In this document: positions 18,714 through 27,300 of the stretch, piece after piece
Layout: each line of letters opens with the position of its first letter
Numbering within the stretch: position 1 is the stretch's first letter
NCBI GenBank assembly: GCA_022834735.1
Contig: BQKD01000001.1
Location: 1,837,659 to 1,901,658 of the forward strand
DNA from: Erysipelotrichaceae bacterium OPF54
GTDB lineage: Bacteria; Bacillota_I; Bacilli_A; Erysipelotrichales; Erysipelotrichaceae
Direction of reading: 5' to 3'
Length of the DNA stretch: 64,000 nt
Translations under genes and position numbers: made by a program
The notes under the pieces: generated by a model
Seen by the model: the letters and a program-made list of their open reading frames with translations, nothing else
Database searches by the model: none
Told to the model about the DNA's origin: nothing

Positions 18714-18756
18714 AAAGTAATGCCTCCATCTTCATGTCTACTGTATCACGAAGCAG

Positions 18757-18785
18757 AAAAAAAAGCACTTGCTACTACAAGCGCT
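18757..18785 (-). terminator. Rho-independent terminator overlapping the yitT stop
   Basis: On the minus strand AGCGCTTG, TAGTAG and CAAGTGCT are followed by eight T. The yitT stop codon lies in the loop, so the stem uses the last coding bases. Confidence 0.8.
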
Positions 18786-19614
18786 TTTCGAAGTTTCCCA
18801 TGATCGGTTTGGCTTCGTTCATGATCACAAAAGCTTTCGGGTCATACTCATGCACGATATGCTTCAGTTCGCGGATCTCGTATTTATTGATCATGCACGT
18901 CAGAATATCCTCATGATTATTCGTATAGCCGCCAAAACCGTTCCAGTATGTCACGCCGCGTCCGGTCTTTTCCATGATCGCTTTTTTCAGCTGTTCGTTC
19001 TGCGTAAAGATCGTTACCCGGACGCTGATGTTTTGATAATGCACTTTATCCGAAACATAATACATGATGATGATGTACATCATGGAATACAAGGCAACCT
19101 GAAGATCGAACAGGATGGCCGAAATGCCAAGGACCACAAAGTTGATCGCATAGGACAGCTTGCCTACCGAAAAATCCGGTTTTGTTTTCGCAAAATACAC
19201 TCCTAGGATATCGAGACCGCCGCCGCTGCCGCTGCTGCGCAGGCAAAGACCGATACCCAGACCACCAATGCACGCACCGATCAGACAGTTCGACAAAACG
19301 TCGGACATGATCGGAATCGTCAATACCGGAATAAAAGACAATCCCAGAGTCTGGATGATCAGCGATACCAGCGTTTTTACACAGAACTTTTTAGAAATCG
19401 TTTTCCACGCTAAAATAAAAAGCGGGATATTAAATGAAAAGTTGATGATACCGGTCAGATCGACTTTGAATGGAAGAAGATAGCTGATAATCTGTGCAAG
19501 ACCTACCAGACCTCCTGCATTCAGTGTCATCGGAGAAATAAAGCAGTTGACACTGATAGGAAATAAAAGACTTCCGATCACAAGCTGCGTCCATTGAATA
19601 CAATCTTTTTTCAT
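18775..19614 (-). CDS. YitT-family membrane protein with DUF2179 domain
   Basis: This 279-residue protein has five or six hydrophobic segments (residues about 10-180) followed by a soluble C-terminal DUF2179 domain (about 195-279) with GRGVTYWNGFGGYTNNHEDI, the usual signature. Early parts such as NCFISPMTLNAGGLVGLAQI and GGLGIGLCLRSSGSGGGLDI are typical of YitT proteins, whose molecular role is not settled. Its start overlaps the stop of the upstream rRNA methyltransferase gene (ATGA), so it is coupled to it. A terminator formed around its own stop separates it from nagA. Confidence 0.9.
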   Translation of the reverse strand: MKKDCIQWTQLVIGSLLFPISVNCFISPMTLNAGGLVGLAQIISYLLPFKVDLTGIINFSFNIPLFILAWKTISKKFCVKTLVSLIIQTLGLSFIPVLTIPIMSDVLSNCLIGACIGGLGIGLCLRSSGSGGGLDILGVYFAKTKPDFSVGKLSYAINFVVLGISAILFDLQVALYSMMYIIIMYYVSDKVHYQNISVRVTIFTQNEQLKKAIMEKTGRGVTYWNGFGGYTNNHEDILTCMINKYEIRELKHIVHEYDPKAFVIMNEAKPIMGNFEKRL

Positions 19615-20948
19615 TTTGTTACCTCTTTATAAATATGCGACTTTTCCAGCAGTCGCAAGCCTTTCGGGATCTTATTGTTGAGGCGCGAACCATCGCTTTT
19701 TCCAAAACCGAACACGTACGAATCATAAGCCAGGGCTACAAACCCTTTCTGCCCGTCCGAAACGACCTGCAAGCCATGCATCAGATCATCCATCTGCTCC
19801 AGGGTGCAGTCCATCTTCTTTTTGAACCGGAGGTCGGCGTTCATATAAAACGCATGCGCCGGTTCGAACCGGTTTTTCTTTTCTTCCCCGACAAGCACGC
19901 CCTGACGAAGCACCTTCACTTTTTTCAGATCCAGGAAAGGATGATCCATCATGAACAGTTTTCCGTTCTCATGATGAAAATACGTCAGCGGCTTCTCGAT
20001 CTGCTCGTCCAGAAAAGCACGTTCCGTTTTTGAAAGCTTCTCGTTTTTCAACGATCTGATCTCTTCTGCTTCATTTCCCTTTTTTATGAACTTTGCCATG
20101 AACTGGCCTTCTCCGCCATCCATCGGAAAGATCCGTCGTACCTTCTGCGCATCCATGCCCTCTGTGTCCAGACCAGGACGGCCAAACGACACATCGGCAT
20201 CCGCCAGCTCGAGCTCTTCGAACTGCTGCAGCACCCACGCCACGATTTCCTCGTTCTCTTCTTTGGCATACGTGCATGTAGAATACACAAGCGTTCCGCC
20301 ACCCTTGAGAAGAGGCACGATATTGGAAAGAATTTCCTTCTGCCTTTTCGCGCAGAGCCGGATATTTTCGATCGACCATTCGTCGATCGCTGCGGCGTGT
20401 TTCTTGATCATTCCTTCTCCCGAACATGGAGCATCCACAAGGATCTTGTCGAAACTGGCATCCGGAAGTCCTTTGGAAAGCGTTTTTGTATCGCTGCTGA
20501 CGACCGCGAAATTCGAAACCCCCATCCTTTCCATATTGGAAAGCAGGGCCTGCGCCCTTTTCGGGTCGATCTCGTTGGAAACCAGCATACCGGTCCGGAT
20601 CTTTTCGGCAATCTGTGTCGTCTTTGATCCGGGAGCCGCACAGACATCCAGCACCAGATCATCCCCGCCGACATCGAGCAGCTGCACTACGCTGCCCGCG
20701 CTCGGTTCCTGCATATAAAGCAGGCCTGCGATATGGTACGGATGGAGCCCGAGCTGTTCCTGCACATACCACATGCCTGGCACAAAAGGGCTTTCTTTCA
20801 GATGCGGAAACCTCTTTTCGGCATCAGGACTGGCTTTGCGGGAATTAATCCTCACGGCTCGGCATGGCTTTTCATCCAGCGAGCGGACGAACGCCTCATA
20901 TTCATCAGGGATGTACGTCTGAATACGTTTTAAAAATAATTCGTTCAT
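19611..20948 (-). CDS. RsmB/NOP-family rRNA cytosine-C5 methyltransferase (RsmF-like)
   Basis: This 445-residue enzyme should methylate cytosine at carbon 5 in 16S rRNA using S-adenosylmethionine. Visible motifs are DVCAAPGSKTTQIAE (cofactor loop), a VVSSDTKTL segment, VDAPCSGEGM with the PC cysteine used for product release, and VYSTCTYAKEENE with the catalytic TC cysteine. The N-terminal part (residues 1-70) resembles the RNA-binding region, and the C-terminal 130 residues, with YVFGFGKSDGSRLNNKIPKG, form the extra domain of RsmF-type proteins. It is followed by yitT with a 4-nt overlap and preceded by the M23 peptidase gene 25 nt away. The exact target base cannot be read from the sequence. 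Confidence 0.9.
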   Translation of the reverse strand: MNELFLKRIQTYIPDEYEAFVRSLDEKPCRAVRINSRKASPDAEKRFPHLKESPFVPGMWYVQEQLGLHPYHIAGLLYMQEPSAGSVVQLLDVGGDDLVLDVCAAPGSKTTQIAEKIRTGMLVSNEIDPKRAQALLSNMERMGVSNFAVVSSDTKTLSKGLPDASFDKILVDAPCSGEGMIKKHAAAIDEWSIENIRLCAKRQKEILSNIVPLLKGGGTLVYSTCTYAKEENEEIVAWVLQQFEELELADADVSFGRPGLDTEGMDAQKVRRIFPMDGGEGQFMAKFIKKGNEAEEIRSLKNEKLSKTERAFLDEQIEKPLTYFHHENGKLFMMDHPFLDLKKVKVLRQGVLVGEEKKNRFEPAHAFYMNADLRFKKKMDCTLEQMDDLMHGLQVVSDGQKGFVALAYDSYVFGFGKSDGSRLNNKIPKGLRLLEKSHIYKEVTK

Positions 20949-20973
20949 AATTTCTTTCTTTCCGGCATCCTTC

Positions 20974-22071
20974 CTATGGTTCCAGCACGCTTTCCGGACG
21001 GATCCGGCACGCGTACTGCGAACAGGTGGCCGGCTGCTCCCAGCCGTTGGCCAGCGAGAAGTCCACCGTTTCCATGAAATATCTTAGCACAGAATCCACA
21101 TCAGTTGATATTTTAAAGACTTCAATATGACAATGGGGCCCGCTCGAGTTGCCGCTGTTTCCGCTCAGCGCCATAACATCTCCCTGCCTGACTGTTTGTC
21201 CGGCCCGCACATGCAGGCTCTTTGACAGGTGGGCGAACGTCAGAAAATAATACGTATCCTCCACTTTGGTCAGCATGCCGATCGTATTGCCGCCTCCTGC
21301 CGGCCAGCCCTCCCAGTTGCCGAGAAATCCGCCATTGTCTTCGGCAGGCGCATCTGCGTAGACAATGATGCCGTTGGCAGGCGCAAGCAGCGGCGAATAG
21401 AGATCGATCGCGTAATCCATGCCAAGATGTGTCCCGCCCTGCGGATATGTCCATGTGCCTGCCGACACACTTCCCGATTCGAACGGGCGCAGGAAAAAAG
21501 CGGAAGGCTCGATCGAGGAAACGTCTATGTAGGCCATACAGCCAGTCTCTTCCTCACTGCGGTTTTTCATTCCGCCAAAAGCCGGCAGGTCAAGTGTTCC
21601 TTTCAATACGCTTTCGCGGTTTTCTTTTCCTGCCGCACGCATGCCGCTCAACTGCGGATGGTCGGCAAACAGCTGGTCCTGTTTCTGGCGAAGACGCATC
21701 AGCCGCTCATTGGCCTGTTCGTATTTCTTTTCATATTTTGTACGGGAAACAGAAAGACGATCCAGATGGTCGAGATTGCGTCTGTATTGAAGAAGCGGGA
21801 ATTTTAACGTGGATCCGTCAACAGGAAATTCGATCTGATTTTGTTCGGATAAAAGATAGAGCGAGCCCTGTTCGAACACAGGCTCAAGATCGTTGTTGTG
21901 ATTTTGAAGCGAAAGGATCTTCTGATCGATCCTTTTAAGGATATCCTGTGCGGAAGCGCAGATTTTTGAATAGTGAGTGATTTGCCGCGCGATCGTCTGC
22001 GACTGCCCGGAAACGGAATTGGAAAAAACGAGCTGACTGAACAGCAGACAAGAAACTAACAGTTTGTTCAT
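20974..22071 (-). CDS. Secreted M23 (LytM-type) peptidase with coiled-coil region
   Basis: This 365-residue exported protein has a signal peptide MNKLLVSCLLFSQLVFSNS, a helical region (residues about 30-140) and a C-terminal zinc peptidase domain (about 205-345). The domain shows GGTHLGMDYAID (HxxxD zinc ligands), TFAHLSKSL (His) and GPHCHIEVF (HxH), so it should be able to cut peptidoglycan cross-links. The helical front part is reminiscent of EnvC/PcsB-type division hydrolases, where coiled coils control activity. It is first in a likely operon with the rRNA methyltransferase and yitT. Confidence 0.88.
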   Translation of the reverse strand: MNKLLVSCLLFSQLVFSNSVSGQSQTIARQITHYSKICASAQDILKRIDQKILSLQNHNNDLEPVFEQGSLYLLSEQNQIEFPVDGSTLKFPLLQYRRNLDHLDRLSVSRTKYEKKYEQANERLMRLRQKQDQLFADHPQLSGMRAAGKENRESVLKGTLDLPAFGGMKNRSEEETGCMAYIDVSSIEPSAFFLRPFESGSVSAGTWTYPQGGTHLGMDYAIDLYSPLLAPANGIIVYADAPAEDNGGFLGNWEGWPAGGGNTIGMLTKVEDTYYFLTFAHLSKSLHVRAGQTVRQGDVMALSGNSGNSSGPHCHIEVFKISTDVDSVLRYFMETVDFSLANGWEQPATCSQYACRIRPESVLEP

Positions 22072-22113
22072 ATACCTCCTTCTCTGTCTGTCCCGTCTAT
22101 TTTATCAGAAAAA

Positions 22114-22146
22114 TAAAAAACGGCACAGTTATATTTTCTGTACCGT
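22114..22146 (-). terminator. Rho-independent terminator of the O-antigen-ligase-like gene
   Basis: On the minus strand ACGGTACAG, a 9-nt loop and CTGTGCCGT (one GU pair) are followed by a T run. The stem starts within the last codons of the gene. Confidence 0.82.
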
Positions 22147-23313
22147 CTTATGCTGGACCGAACTGTTCAGGATCATGAGAAAGATGCATCCGGTCGCCAG
22201 GAAGTTCATGGTCACATCAAGAAGGCCGTGTACGAAAAAAATGACCAGAAAGCACAGGATCATGGAGAAGACGGCCGGATCCTTGCTGCGCTTGTAGGAA
22301 GAGAAAATTTCCTTCCACAAACGGATACCGTAGCCGAGCAGAAGAAAGGTCCCCACGATCCCATAGGATGCCAGCGCGTCCAGATAAATATTATGGGCAT
22401 GCGGCGCCTTATGGGCATGAAGACGTTTATACATATGTCCATACGTCTGCGGTCCGAGCCCGAACAGCGGAAACATGGTAAAGAGAAGCCATGCCGCATT
22501 CCATATTTTTATCCTGGAATTCAAAGTGGACATCTGATCGTAGCGCGGAACAAGTTCCGGATTGAACAGCACAATCACGAAAACGATCGACTCGGCGACC
22601 AGCGAAGCGATGAACCACCATTTCTTTTTGTCCGCCCAGAAAAAGATCGGGAAGATAAAGACAAAGGGCAGCAGCGCGGTCCGGCATCCTGTCAGCAGCA
22701 TCATGAAAAAGTTGAGACAGGCTGTTATGACGTAGTAAATGCGAAACGGCACTTTTTTTGTGCGCATGAATTTATAAAGACAGAAAACCATCACAAATTC
22801 GATGATCGTGGCATAGAAATTGGCATTCATGAAGGTGGAATTGATCCGGTTTTTCGGCCGGTTCTGGACCACGAAGTCGAAAAATTCATATCCGCTTCGC
22901 ACGGACACCTTGTTGAATTCATACAAGCCGTATGCGGCGCAAAGCCACGACAAAGCAATGATCTCCGATAGAACGTACTGAAAGAGCTTCGGGGTCAGAT
23001 TTCTTCTGTAATACGCGATAAAAAAGCCGATCAGCACGAATCCGAGCGCATTGACCAGCCCGGTCCAGTTTTGTGCGGCGCAGGAAACGACGACCTCGAG
23101 CACACAGAACGAATAAAACCATACGGCACCTAGCTGATGTCTGATTGCATAGATCAGCTCGCCTTTGAACGCGGCATAAACGAGCACAAAAACAAGTACG
23201 GCTGCCGCAAACTGAAACGGAAGGAACAGACCGGCCACAGCGATCAGGATCGATTTTTCGAGGGAGTCGAACATTTGAATATCATGAATAACTTGAGAAA
23301 CTGCTTTTTTCAT
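22129..23313 (-). CDS. O-antigen ligase/polymerase-like membrane protein (Wzy/WaaL type)
   Basis: This membrane protein of about 394 residues has roughly ten hydrophobic segments and a large external loop near residues 240-310. That loop carries the mark of the O-antigen ligase/polymerase superfamily: NSRIKIWNAAW, then FGLGPQTYGHMY and HAHNIYLDALASYG. Relatives polymerise or transfer lipid-linked glycans at the membrane, so a role in capsule, exopolysaccharide or wall glycan is likely. I chose the ATG at 23313 over a TTG at 23349 because a near-perfect promoter (TTGAAA, 17 nt, CATAAT) ends only 7 nt before this ATG, and no ribosome site is present before either start. No other capsule genes are adjacent. 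Confidence 0.78.
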   Translation of the reverse strand: MKKAVSQVIHDIQMFDSLEKSILIAVAGLFLPFQFAAAVLVFVLVYAAFKGELIYAIRHQLGAVWFYSFCVLEVVVSCAAQNWTGLVNALGFVLIGFFIAYYRRNLTPKLFQYVLSEIIALSWLCAAYGLYEFNKVSVRSGYEFFDFVVQNRPKNRINSTFMNANFYATIIEFVMVFCLYKFMRTKKVPFRIYYVITACLNFFMMLLTGCRTALLPFVFIFPIFFWADKKKWWFIASLVAESIVFVIVLFNPELVPRYDQMSTLNSRIKIWNAAWLLFTMFPLFGLGPQTYGHMYKRLHAHKAPHAHNIYLDALASYGIVGTFLLLGYGIRLWKEIFSSYKRSKDPAVFSMILCFLVIFFVHGLLDVTMNFLATGCIFLMILNSSVQHKTVQKI

Positions 23314-23320
23314 AATTTTT

Positions 23321-23349
23321 ATTATGTGGGATGTTTGATTATTTTTCAA
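23321..23349 (-). promoter_or_regulatory. Promoter, likely leaderless
   Basis: -35 TTGAAA (23344-23349), 17-nt spacer, -10 CATAAT (23321-23326), then 7 nt to the ATG at 23313. Transcription would start at or next to the start codon, giving a leaderless message for the O-antigen-ligase-like gene. Confidence 0.7.
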
Positions 23350-23380
23350 CTTACATATTTGTTATGGGGCACGATCCGGC

Positions 23381-23410
23381 AAAAAAAAAGCCCTTTATCA
23401 AAAAGGACTT
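23381..23410 (-). terminator. Terminator of tRNA-Thr
   Basis: On the minus strand AAGTCCTTT, a short loop and AAAGGGCTT are followed by a T run, about 10 nt after the CCA end of the tRNA. Confidence 0.8.
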
Positions 23411-23419
23411 GATGACTAG

Positions 23420-23495
23420 TGGTGCCGACGATAGGACTTGAACCTACGACCTACGCGTTACGAGTGCGTTGCACTACCAACTGTGCTACGTCGGC
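23420..23495 (-). tRNA. tRNA-Thr (anticodon CGT)
   Basis: Seventy-six nt with CCA encoded. The acceptor stem is GCCGACG/CGTCGGC, the D arm has AGTTGGTA, the anticodon loop is CTCGTAA giving CGT (reads ACG), and the T arm has TTCAAGT. The last pair of the anticodon stem (A31-C39) is a mismatch. A promoter lies just upstream and a terminator just downstream, so it is a single-gene unit. Confidence 0.95.
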
Positions 23496-23506
23496 ATCTG
23501 TAGAGT

Positions 23507-23535
23507 ATTTTAGCAGAATTCTTTTCAAATCTCAA
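23507..23535 (-). promoter_or_regulatory. Promoter of tRNA-Thr inside an inverted repeat
   Basis: -35 TTGAGA (23530-23535), 17-nt spacer, extended -10 TGC-TAAAAT (23507-23512). The -10 box is part of a 12-bp perfect inverted repeat AGAGTATTTTAG (23502-23513) / CTAAAATACTCT (23538-23549). Confidence 0.75.
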
Positions 23536-23557
23536 CACTAAAATACTCTTTCTTTTC

Positions 23558-24916
23558 TTATCGCAAAGTTGCCTGCAATGCAGCGATCTGCTGGTTCAAA
23601 TACGAGATCGTCTGATCGTTGGTCGTGATCATCGCGCTCACATCTTCTCCGGCAGCCTGCTGGGCTTCCAGATCGCTCTTATACGTGACGGCATCGTTGA
23701 GCTGGGACTGCAGCTGATCAATCTGAGCCTGGATCTGCGCGTTGTACGCTGCCCTTTCCTCCTGCTCCTTCTGCTGGGCTGCCTGCTGTTCCGCTGCTTC
23801 CTGCGCAGCCTGGGCCACTTTTGCGTCCTCCTCGCCAGCAAGGGAATTGAAGTTCTTTCCTGCCTGTTCCATGCAGATCTGATCGATCTTCTGCTGAAGT
23901 GCGGCAGAAAGCGAGTTGAAAATATCCCTGTAATTGACGATCTGGGCCTTTTCCTCGTCGCTCTTATTGGTCCAGCTCGACACATAGGCAACGAGCTGCT
24001 GATATTCCGGCCGGGTTTCATCCTCCTGCTGGGTGCGCAGCGCTTTCAGCTCGTCAAACCGCGTGGTAAATGTTTCTCCGGTCTGTTCCTTGAAGTAGTC
24101 ATTCAGGCTTTTCTTCTGTTTTTCGAGAAGACTGGTATAGGCGTCCTCCATATCGAGAAGTTCCATTTTTTCGGCATCCGAAAGCATATCCCATTCATCT
24201 GCATACTCGACAAATTTATCGTAATCGGCTTTCTGCTGTTCGCTGACGACATTGGCCGGATCATAAACGACCGTTTTATATATATAGCCTCCGAGCAGGA
24301 GCGCAAAGATAGCTACGGCCGCAAAAAGAGGCTTCCAGTACTTTCCCAGGAAGGAAAGTTCCTTAAGGCCTTTTTCCTGCCCAGATTCTTGTGTGGCCTT
24401 TGCATCCTTTTCTCCTGCATCGCGATCAGCCTTTGGTTTTTCTTTGCGCGATATTTTTTTCGGCTCCGCCTTTTTCTTCACGATGACCGGCTTTTTCCGT
24501 TCTTTGTTTTTATCTTTGCTCTTTTCTTTCTTTTTTTTCGTCCCCTGGTCATGAACGATCGACGAATAAATGGAATTCATCGTGTCCGGGCTCACTGCCG
24601 GCTCCTGATGGATGGAATCGGATGTAAAATCATCCAGATCTTCCTGGGGCTGCATGCCGGTCTGCTGATCTTCCTGAAATTTCTGTTCCTCTTCTTCGAT
24701 CGTAAGCTGCCCCCGCTCTTTTCGAAGCAGGTCCAGCGCGCTTGACATGGTCCTTTCCGCATATTCCCGCTGCCGGTCTGTCATCGGTTTCGGTTCCGCT
24801 TTCTGTTCTGTTTTATGTTTTTCTTTATTCAATGCGATTTCAGTTTTTTTATTTAACAACGCTTTAGCAAACGCGTCGATTTCTTTATTGTTTTTCGGAT
24901 TTTTTTCTTCGCTCAT
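23558..24916 (-). CDS. Single-pass membrane protein with charged and coiled-coil regions
   Basis: This 452-residue protein has a long charged cytoplasmic N-terminal part (residues 1-195), very rich in Lys, Glu and Gln. One transmembrane helix follows (YWKPLFAAVAIFALLLGGYI, near 195-220), then an outside part with helical segments and a final Gln/Ala-rich coiled coil. Within the outside part, two similar stretches (YADEWDMLSDAEKMELLDME and YVSSWTNKSDEEKAQIVNYR) look like a duplicated short helical repeat. GGAGG precedes the ATG. Its shape suggests a structural or wall-associated protein. I do not recognise a family or enzymatic motif. It stands between the tRNA-Thr gene and the envelope O-acylation locus. 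Confidence 0.75.
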   Translation of the reverse strand: MSEEKNPKNNKEIDAFAKALLNKKTEIALNKEKHKTEQKAEPKPMTDRQREYAERTMSSALDLLRKERGQLTIEEEEQKFQEDQQTGMQPQEDLDDFTSDSIHQEPAVSPDTMNSIYSSIVHDQGTKKKKEKSKDKNKERKKPVIVKKKAEPKKISRKEKPKADRDAGEKDAKATQESGQEKGLKELSFLGKYWKPLFAAVAIFALLLGGYIYKTVVYDPANVVSEQQKADYDKFVEYADEWDMLSDAEKMELLDMEDAYTSLLEKQKKSLNDYFKEQTGETFTTRFDELKALRTQQEDETRPEYQQLVAYVSSWTNKSDEEKAQIVNYRDIFNSLSAALQQKIDQICMEQAGKNFNSLAGEEDAKVAQAAQEAAEQQAAQQKEQEERAAYNAQIQAQIDQLQSQLNDAVTYKSDLEAQQAAGEDVSAMITTNDQTISYLNQQIAALQATLR

Positions 24917-25001
24917 TTTATTCCTCCGTTTTCTATTTTATCAAACTTATTGAATTATATGAAACATCTTTTTTATGATCTCGAATGGCCGCGAAAAGAA
25001 A

Positions 25002-25049
25002 AGCGGCAGCATGAAATATGAGTTGCGTCTCATTGTTCCTGCTGCCGCT
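25002..25049 (-). terminator. Terminator at the end of the O-acylation locus
   Basis: On the minus strand AGCGGCAGCA and TGCTGCCGCT form a perfect 10-bp stem with a long loop, followed by TTTCTTTT, just after the DHHW gene stop. Confidence 0.7.
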
Positions 25050-25054
25050 GTGAT

Positions 25055-26215
25055 TTATCCTTCATTCATATTGTCTGAAAAAACGCCCATAACGGCTTCG
25101 AGATTGCTGTCGCTCACAAAATTGTCATAATTATATAGAAACAAGGCTTCGGTCGGCAGATCGGTGCGCAGAAGCACATTCAGATCGTCATAGTAGTATC
25201 TTGGATCGACGATCGTGATCGTGCGGTAATACGGAATGAGGAACTGGATCATCGCATTGGCATACGAATCCTTGAAAACGATCAGCCGGCGATCGCTGTC
25301 TCCTGTCGTTTCGATCTGGATGACGCCGGTATTCGCTCCCGTAAACACCTGATACTGATCTTTCTGATCGAGCGCTTTTTCATTGTACATTGTACGGCTC
25401 GCATCCTTTCCGTCCCTTGTCATGACATAGTCGGGCATCGGCTCATGGACATAAATGTCGATGGCATCTTTCAAAAACGGATCGCCGGTTCTCGAAGCAA
25501 GCGTTCCCTGGAAAGAATTGCTGATCTGCATCCGTTCAAAATCCTTGAGCGACATTTCGATCCCGGCAGCCTGTGCAAAAGATTCAAAGCCGTAAAACGC
25601 TCCAAGCGACGTCCAGTGGTGGTCTGTTTTGTAAAACAGATCCTCCTTCTTGTGATCGGAAAAGGCTTTCCGGACATCGATCACGCTTGCCTTGCCGTCC
25701 AGAGCCTGATCCATCTGATCGAAAAGCGGATCCATCCGGGTCCCTTCTGCATGGCTGGGCAGAGCGTTCGTATCTATGACGGCTGCTGTGGGCGCAATGA
25801 GCGTATAGGTCGGCAGGCCTGTATGCTGCGCGAACGTGCTGATCGCATCGAGATTTTTCTGTACGATCGTCTGATCATACGGCTCGGATTTCTGGATCAG
25901 CCTTCCTTTGCCGATATACACATCATTGATTTCCCGAAATCCCTGCATCCGTTTGATGATATACCCGGCATTCATGAACCGGTCGCGGAACACGAACTGA
26001 TCCGTGAACCATTTGTCCCAGTCTTTGCCATACGTTCCGTCTGCCATTGCCGATACGCTAAAACGGGGAAAATGCTGAAGCGGCCGGTTTTCGACTGCCG
26101 AACGATCACGGTCCGGCACGAGCAGATTAATGAGCAGAGTACAAACCATGACGACCATCAGTATTCCGAACAGGATACGTCCCATCCTTTTGCTCCATTG
26201 AATTTTTCGTTTCAT
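25055..26215 (-). CDS. DHHW-family (AlgX/AlgJ-like) extracytoplasmic acetylation protein
   Basis: This 386-residue protein has one N-terminal membrane helix (residues about 10-32) and an extracytoplasmic SGNH-like domain. The family mark DHHW is seen in FYKTDHHWTSLGAFYGF near residue 200. An IFKDSYANAM segment near 320 would supply the nucleophilic Ser. Such proteins accept acyl groups carried over the membrane by an MBOAT protein and transfer them to surface polymers, as AlgJ/AlgX do for alginate. GGGGATC precedes the ATG. The partner MBOAT gene lies 16 nt upstream in the same direction but is interrupted by a transposon, so this gene may now be uncoupled from its pathway and its transcription reduced. 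Confidence 0.86.
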   Translation of the reverse strand: MKRKIQWSKRMGRILFGILMVVMVCTLLINLLVPDRDRSAVENRPLQHFPRFSVSAMADGTYGKDWDKWFTDQFVFRDRFMNAGYIIKRMQGFREINDVYIGKGRLIQKSEPYDQTIVQKNLDAISTFAQHTGLPTYTLIAPTAAVIDTNALPSHAEGTRMDPLFDQMDQALDGKASVIDVRKAFSDHKKEDLFYKTDHHWTSLGAFYGFESFAQAAGIEMSLKDFERMQISNSFQGTLASRTGDPFLKDAIDIYVHEPMPDYVMTRDGKDASRTMYNEKALDQKDQYQVFTGANTGVIQIETTGDSDRRLIVFKDSYANAMIQFLIPYYRTITIVDPRYYYDDLNVLLRTDLPTEALFLYNYDNFVSDSNLEAVMGVFSDNMNEG

Positions 26216-26230
26216 TTTTGATCCCCTTTT

Positions 26231-27088
26231 CTAAAATGCGGCATATAAAAACGTCTGTGAAGTGCTGGCGACCAGCAGGCTGATGCACGCAGCGAACAAT
26301 ACGCAGTACACACCGGCCAGCCCGACCATTCCATTGCGGCCAAACCGGGCAAATATCCAGTTTTGAACGGTGTCGATCGCAGGAGTCGAGGCAATCATGG
26401 AAAAGAGGAGCAGCCATTTGGCCTGGCCAAGAGCAAACAGCGCCTGCGTATCCGCGAATCCCGATGCGATCCCGCTCATGCATCCCAGCCGGACAAATGC
26501 CTGGGAAATACTTGGTGCGGCAAAGAACACCCAGCCTGCGTTGGCGATCAGAAAGATCAGCACGATACGCACTGGTCTGGGAATACGTGCAAGAACAGGT
26601 TTGAAAAAGAACCGTTCGCCAAGCAGAAGCAATGCATAATATACGCCCCAGACAATATAGGTGGCATTGGCGCCATGCCATATTCCGGTCAGTACCCATA
26701 CGATCACGATGTTGCGCACAATGAGCGGAACGTCGACGCGGCTGCCGCCGAGCGGAATATACACGTAGTCCCTGAACCACGTGGATAATGAAATATGCCA
26801 GCGGCGCCAGAAATTCTGTACACTGTCGGCAATGTACGGATGATTGAAGTTTTTAGGAATATCGAAACCGAACCACCGGCCGATCCCGATCGCCATATCC
26901 GAATACCCTGAAAAATCAAAATACAGCTGAAAGGTGTAGGACAGGGCGAGCACCCATGTACCTACAAATGTGGTCTGATCCTGAAGCATGCTGACAAAGA
27001 CGGCCAGCGAATCAGCCAGCACCACTTTTTTTACGAGCCCTTTCATGAACAACAGCGTTCCTGAAGAAAGGTCGGCTGCCGTAATGGT
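26231..27088 (-). pseudogene. MBOAT O-acyltransferase, C-terminal fragment (transposon-split)
   Basis: This is the 3' part of a membrane-bound O-acyltransferase gene. Continuing the frame upstream of the first Met gives ITAADLSSGTLLFMKGLVKK, which joins exactly to the 5' part ending QERTIT at 30410-30927. The fragment carries family marks KGLVKKVVLADS, LYFDFSGYSDMAIGIGRWFG, NFNHPY, NFWRRWHISLSTWFRDYVYIPLGG and LTGIWHGANATYIVWG, with the essential His in GIWHGA. Restored, the protein would be about 455 residues, normal for AlgI/PatA-type acyltransferases. It could be translated alone from internal ATGs but would lack the first half of the membrane domain, so it is probably non-functional. Confidence 0.92.
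27081..27088. repeat. 8-bp target-site duplication (left copy)
   Basis: GTAATGGT here is repeated at 30410-30417, flanking the transposon. It belongs to the MBOAT coding sequence. Confidence 0.92.
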
Positions 27089-27099
27089 TGTAGAGCGTC
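27089..27099. repeat. Left terminal inverted repeat of the transposon
   Basis: TGTAGAGCGTC matches the inverted right tip (30399-30409) at 10 of 11 positions. Confidence 0.85.
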
Positions 27100-27129
27100 G
27101 TCCTGCTATCCTCGCTTATTTATAAAGAC

Positions 27130-27184
27130 AAGCAGAATAAATTCATCATCGATCATTTCACGATGAATTTATTCTGCTTTTTTT
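27130..27184 (+). terminator. Strong hairpin near the left end of the transposon
   Basis: AAGCAGAATAAATTCATC (27130-27147) pairs perfectly with GATGAATTTATTCTGCTT (27162-27179), an 18-bp stem followed by T5. It would stop plus-strand transcription entering the element; it may also stabilise minus-strand RNA. Confidence 0.75.
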
Positions 27185-27244
27185 CGTCACATTATTTTCA
27201 TTTTATGAGATGATTGACATGGAAAGGTGTTAGGCGCAAAAAAA

Positions 27245-27280
27245 GAGAGAGCCCTAATTGTTTTGCGAACAAACTCTCTC
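27245..27280 (+). promoter_or_regulatory. Leader hairpin before the zinc-ribbon gene
   Basis: GAGAGAG/CTCTCTC plus an inner TTGTT/AACAA stem form an imperfect hairpin ending 20 nt before the ATG at 27301. Its role is unknown; it could control expression of the element's first gene. Confidence 0.4.
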
Positions 27281-27300
27281 CCGTCCTAACGAACAATTTT

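Noticed and set aside
26127-26780. Alternative minus-strand frame of 217 codons over the MBOAT fragment
   Set aside because: It is Arg/Cys-rich shadow coding; the MBOAT motifs lie in the other frame.
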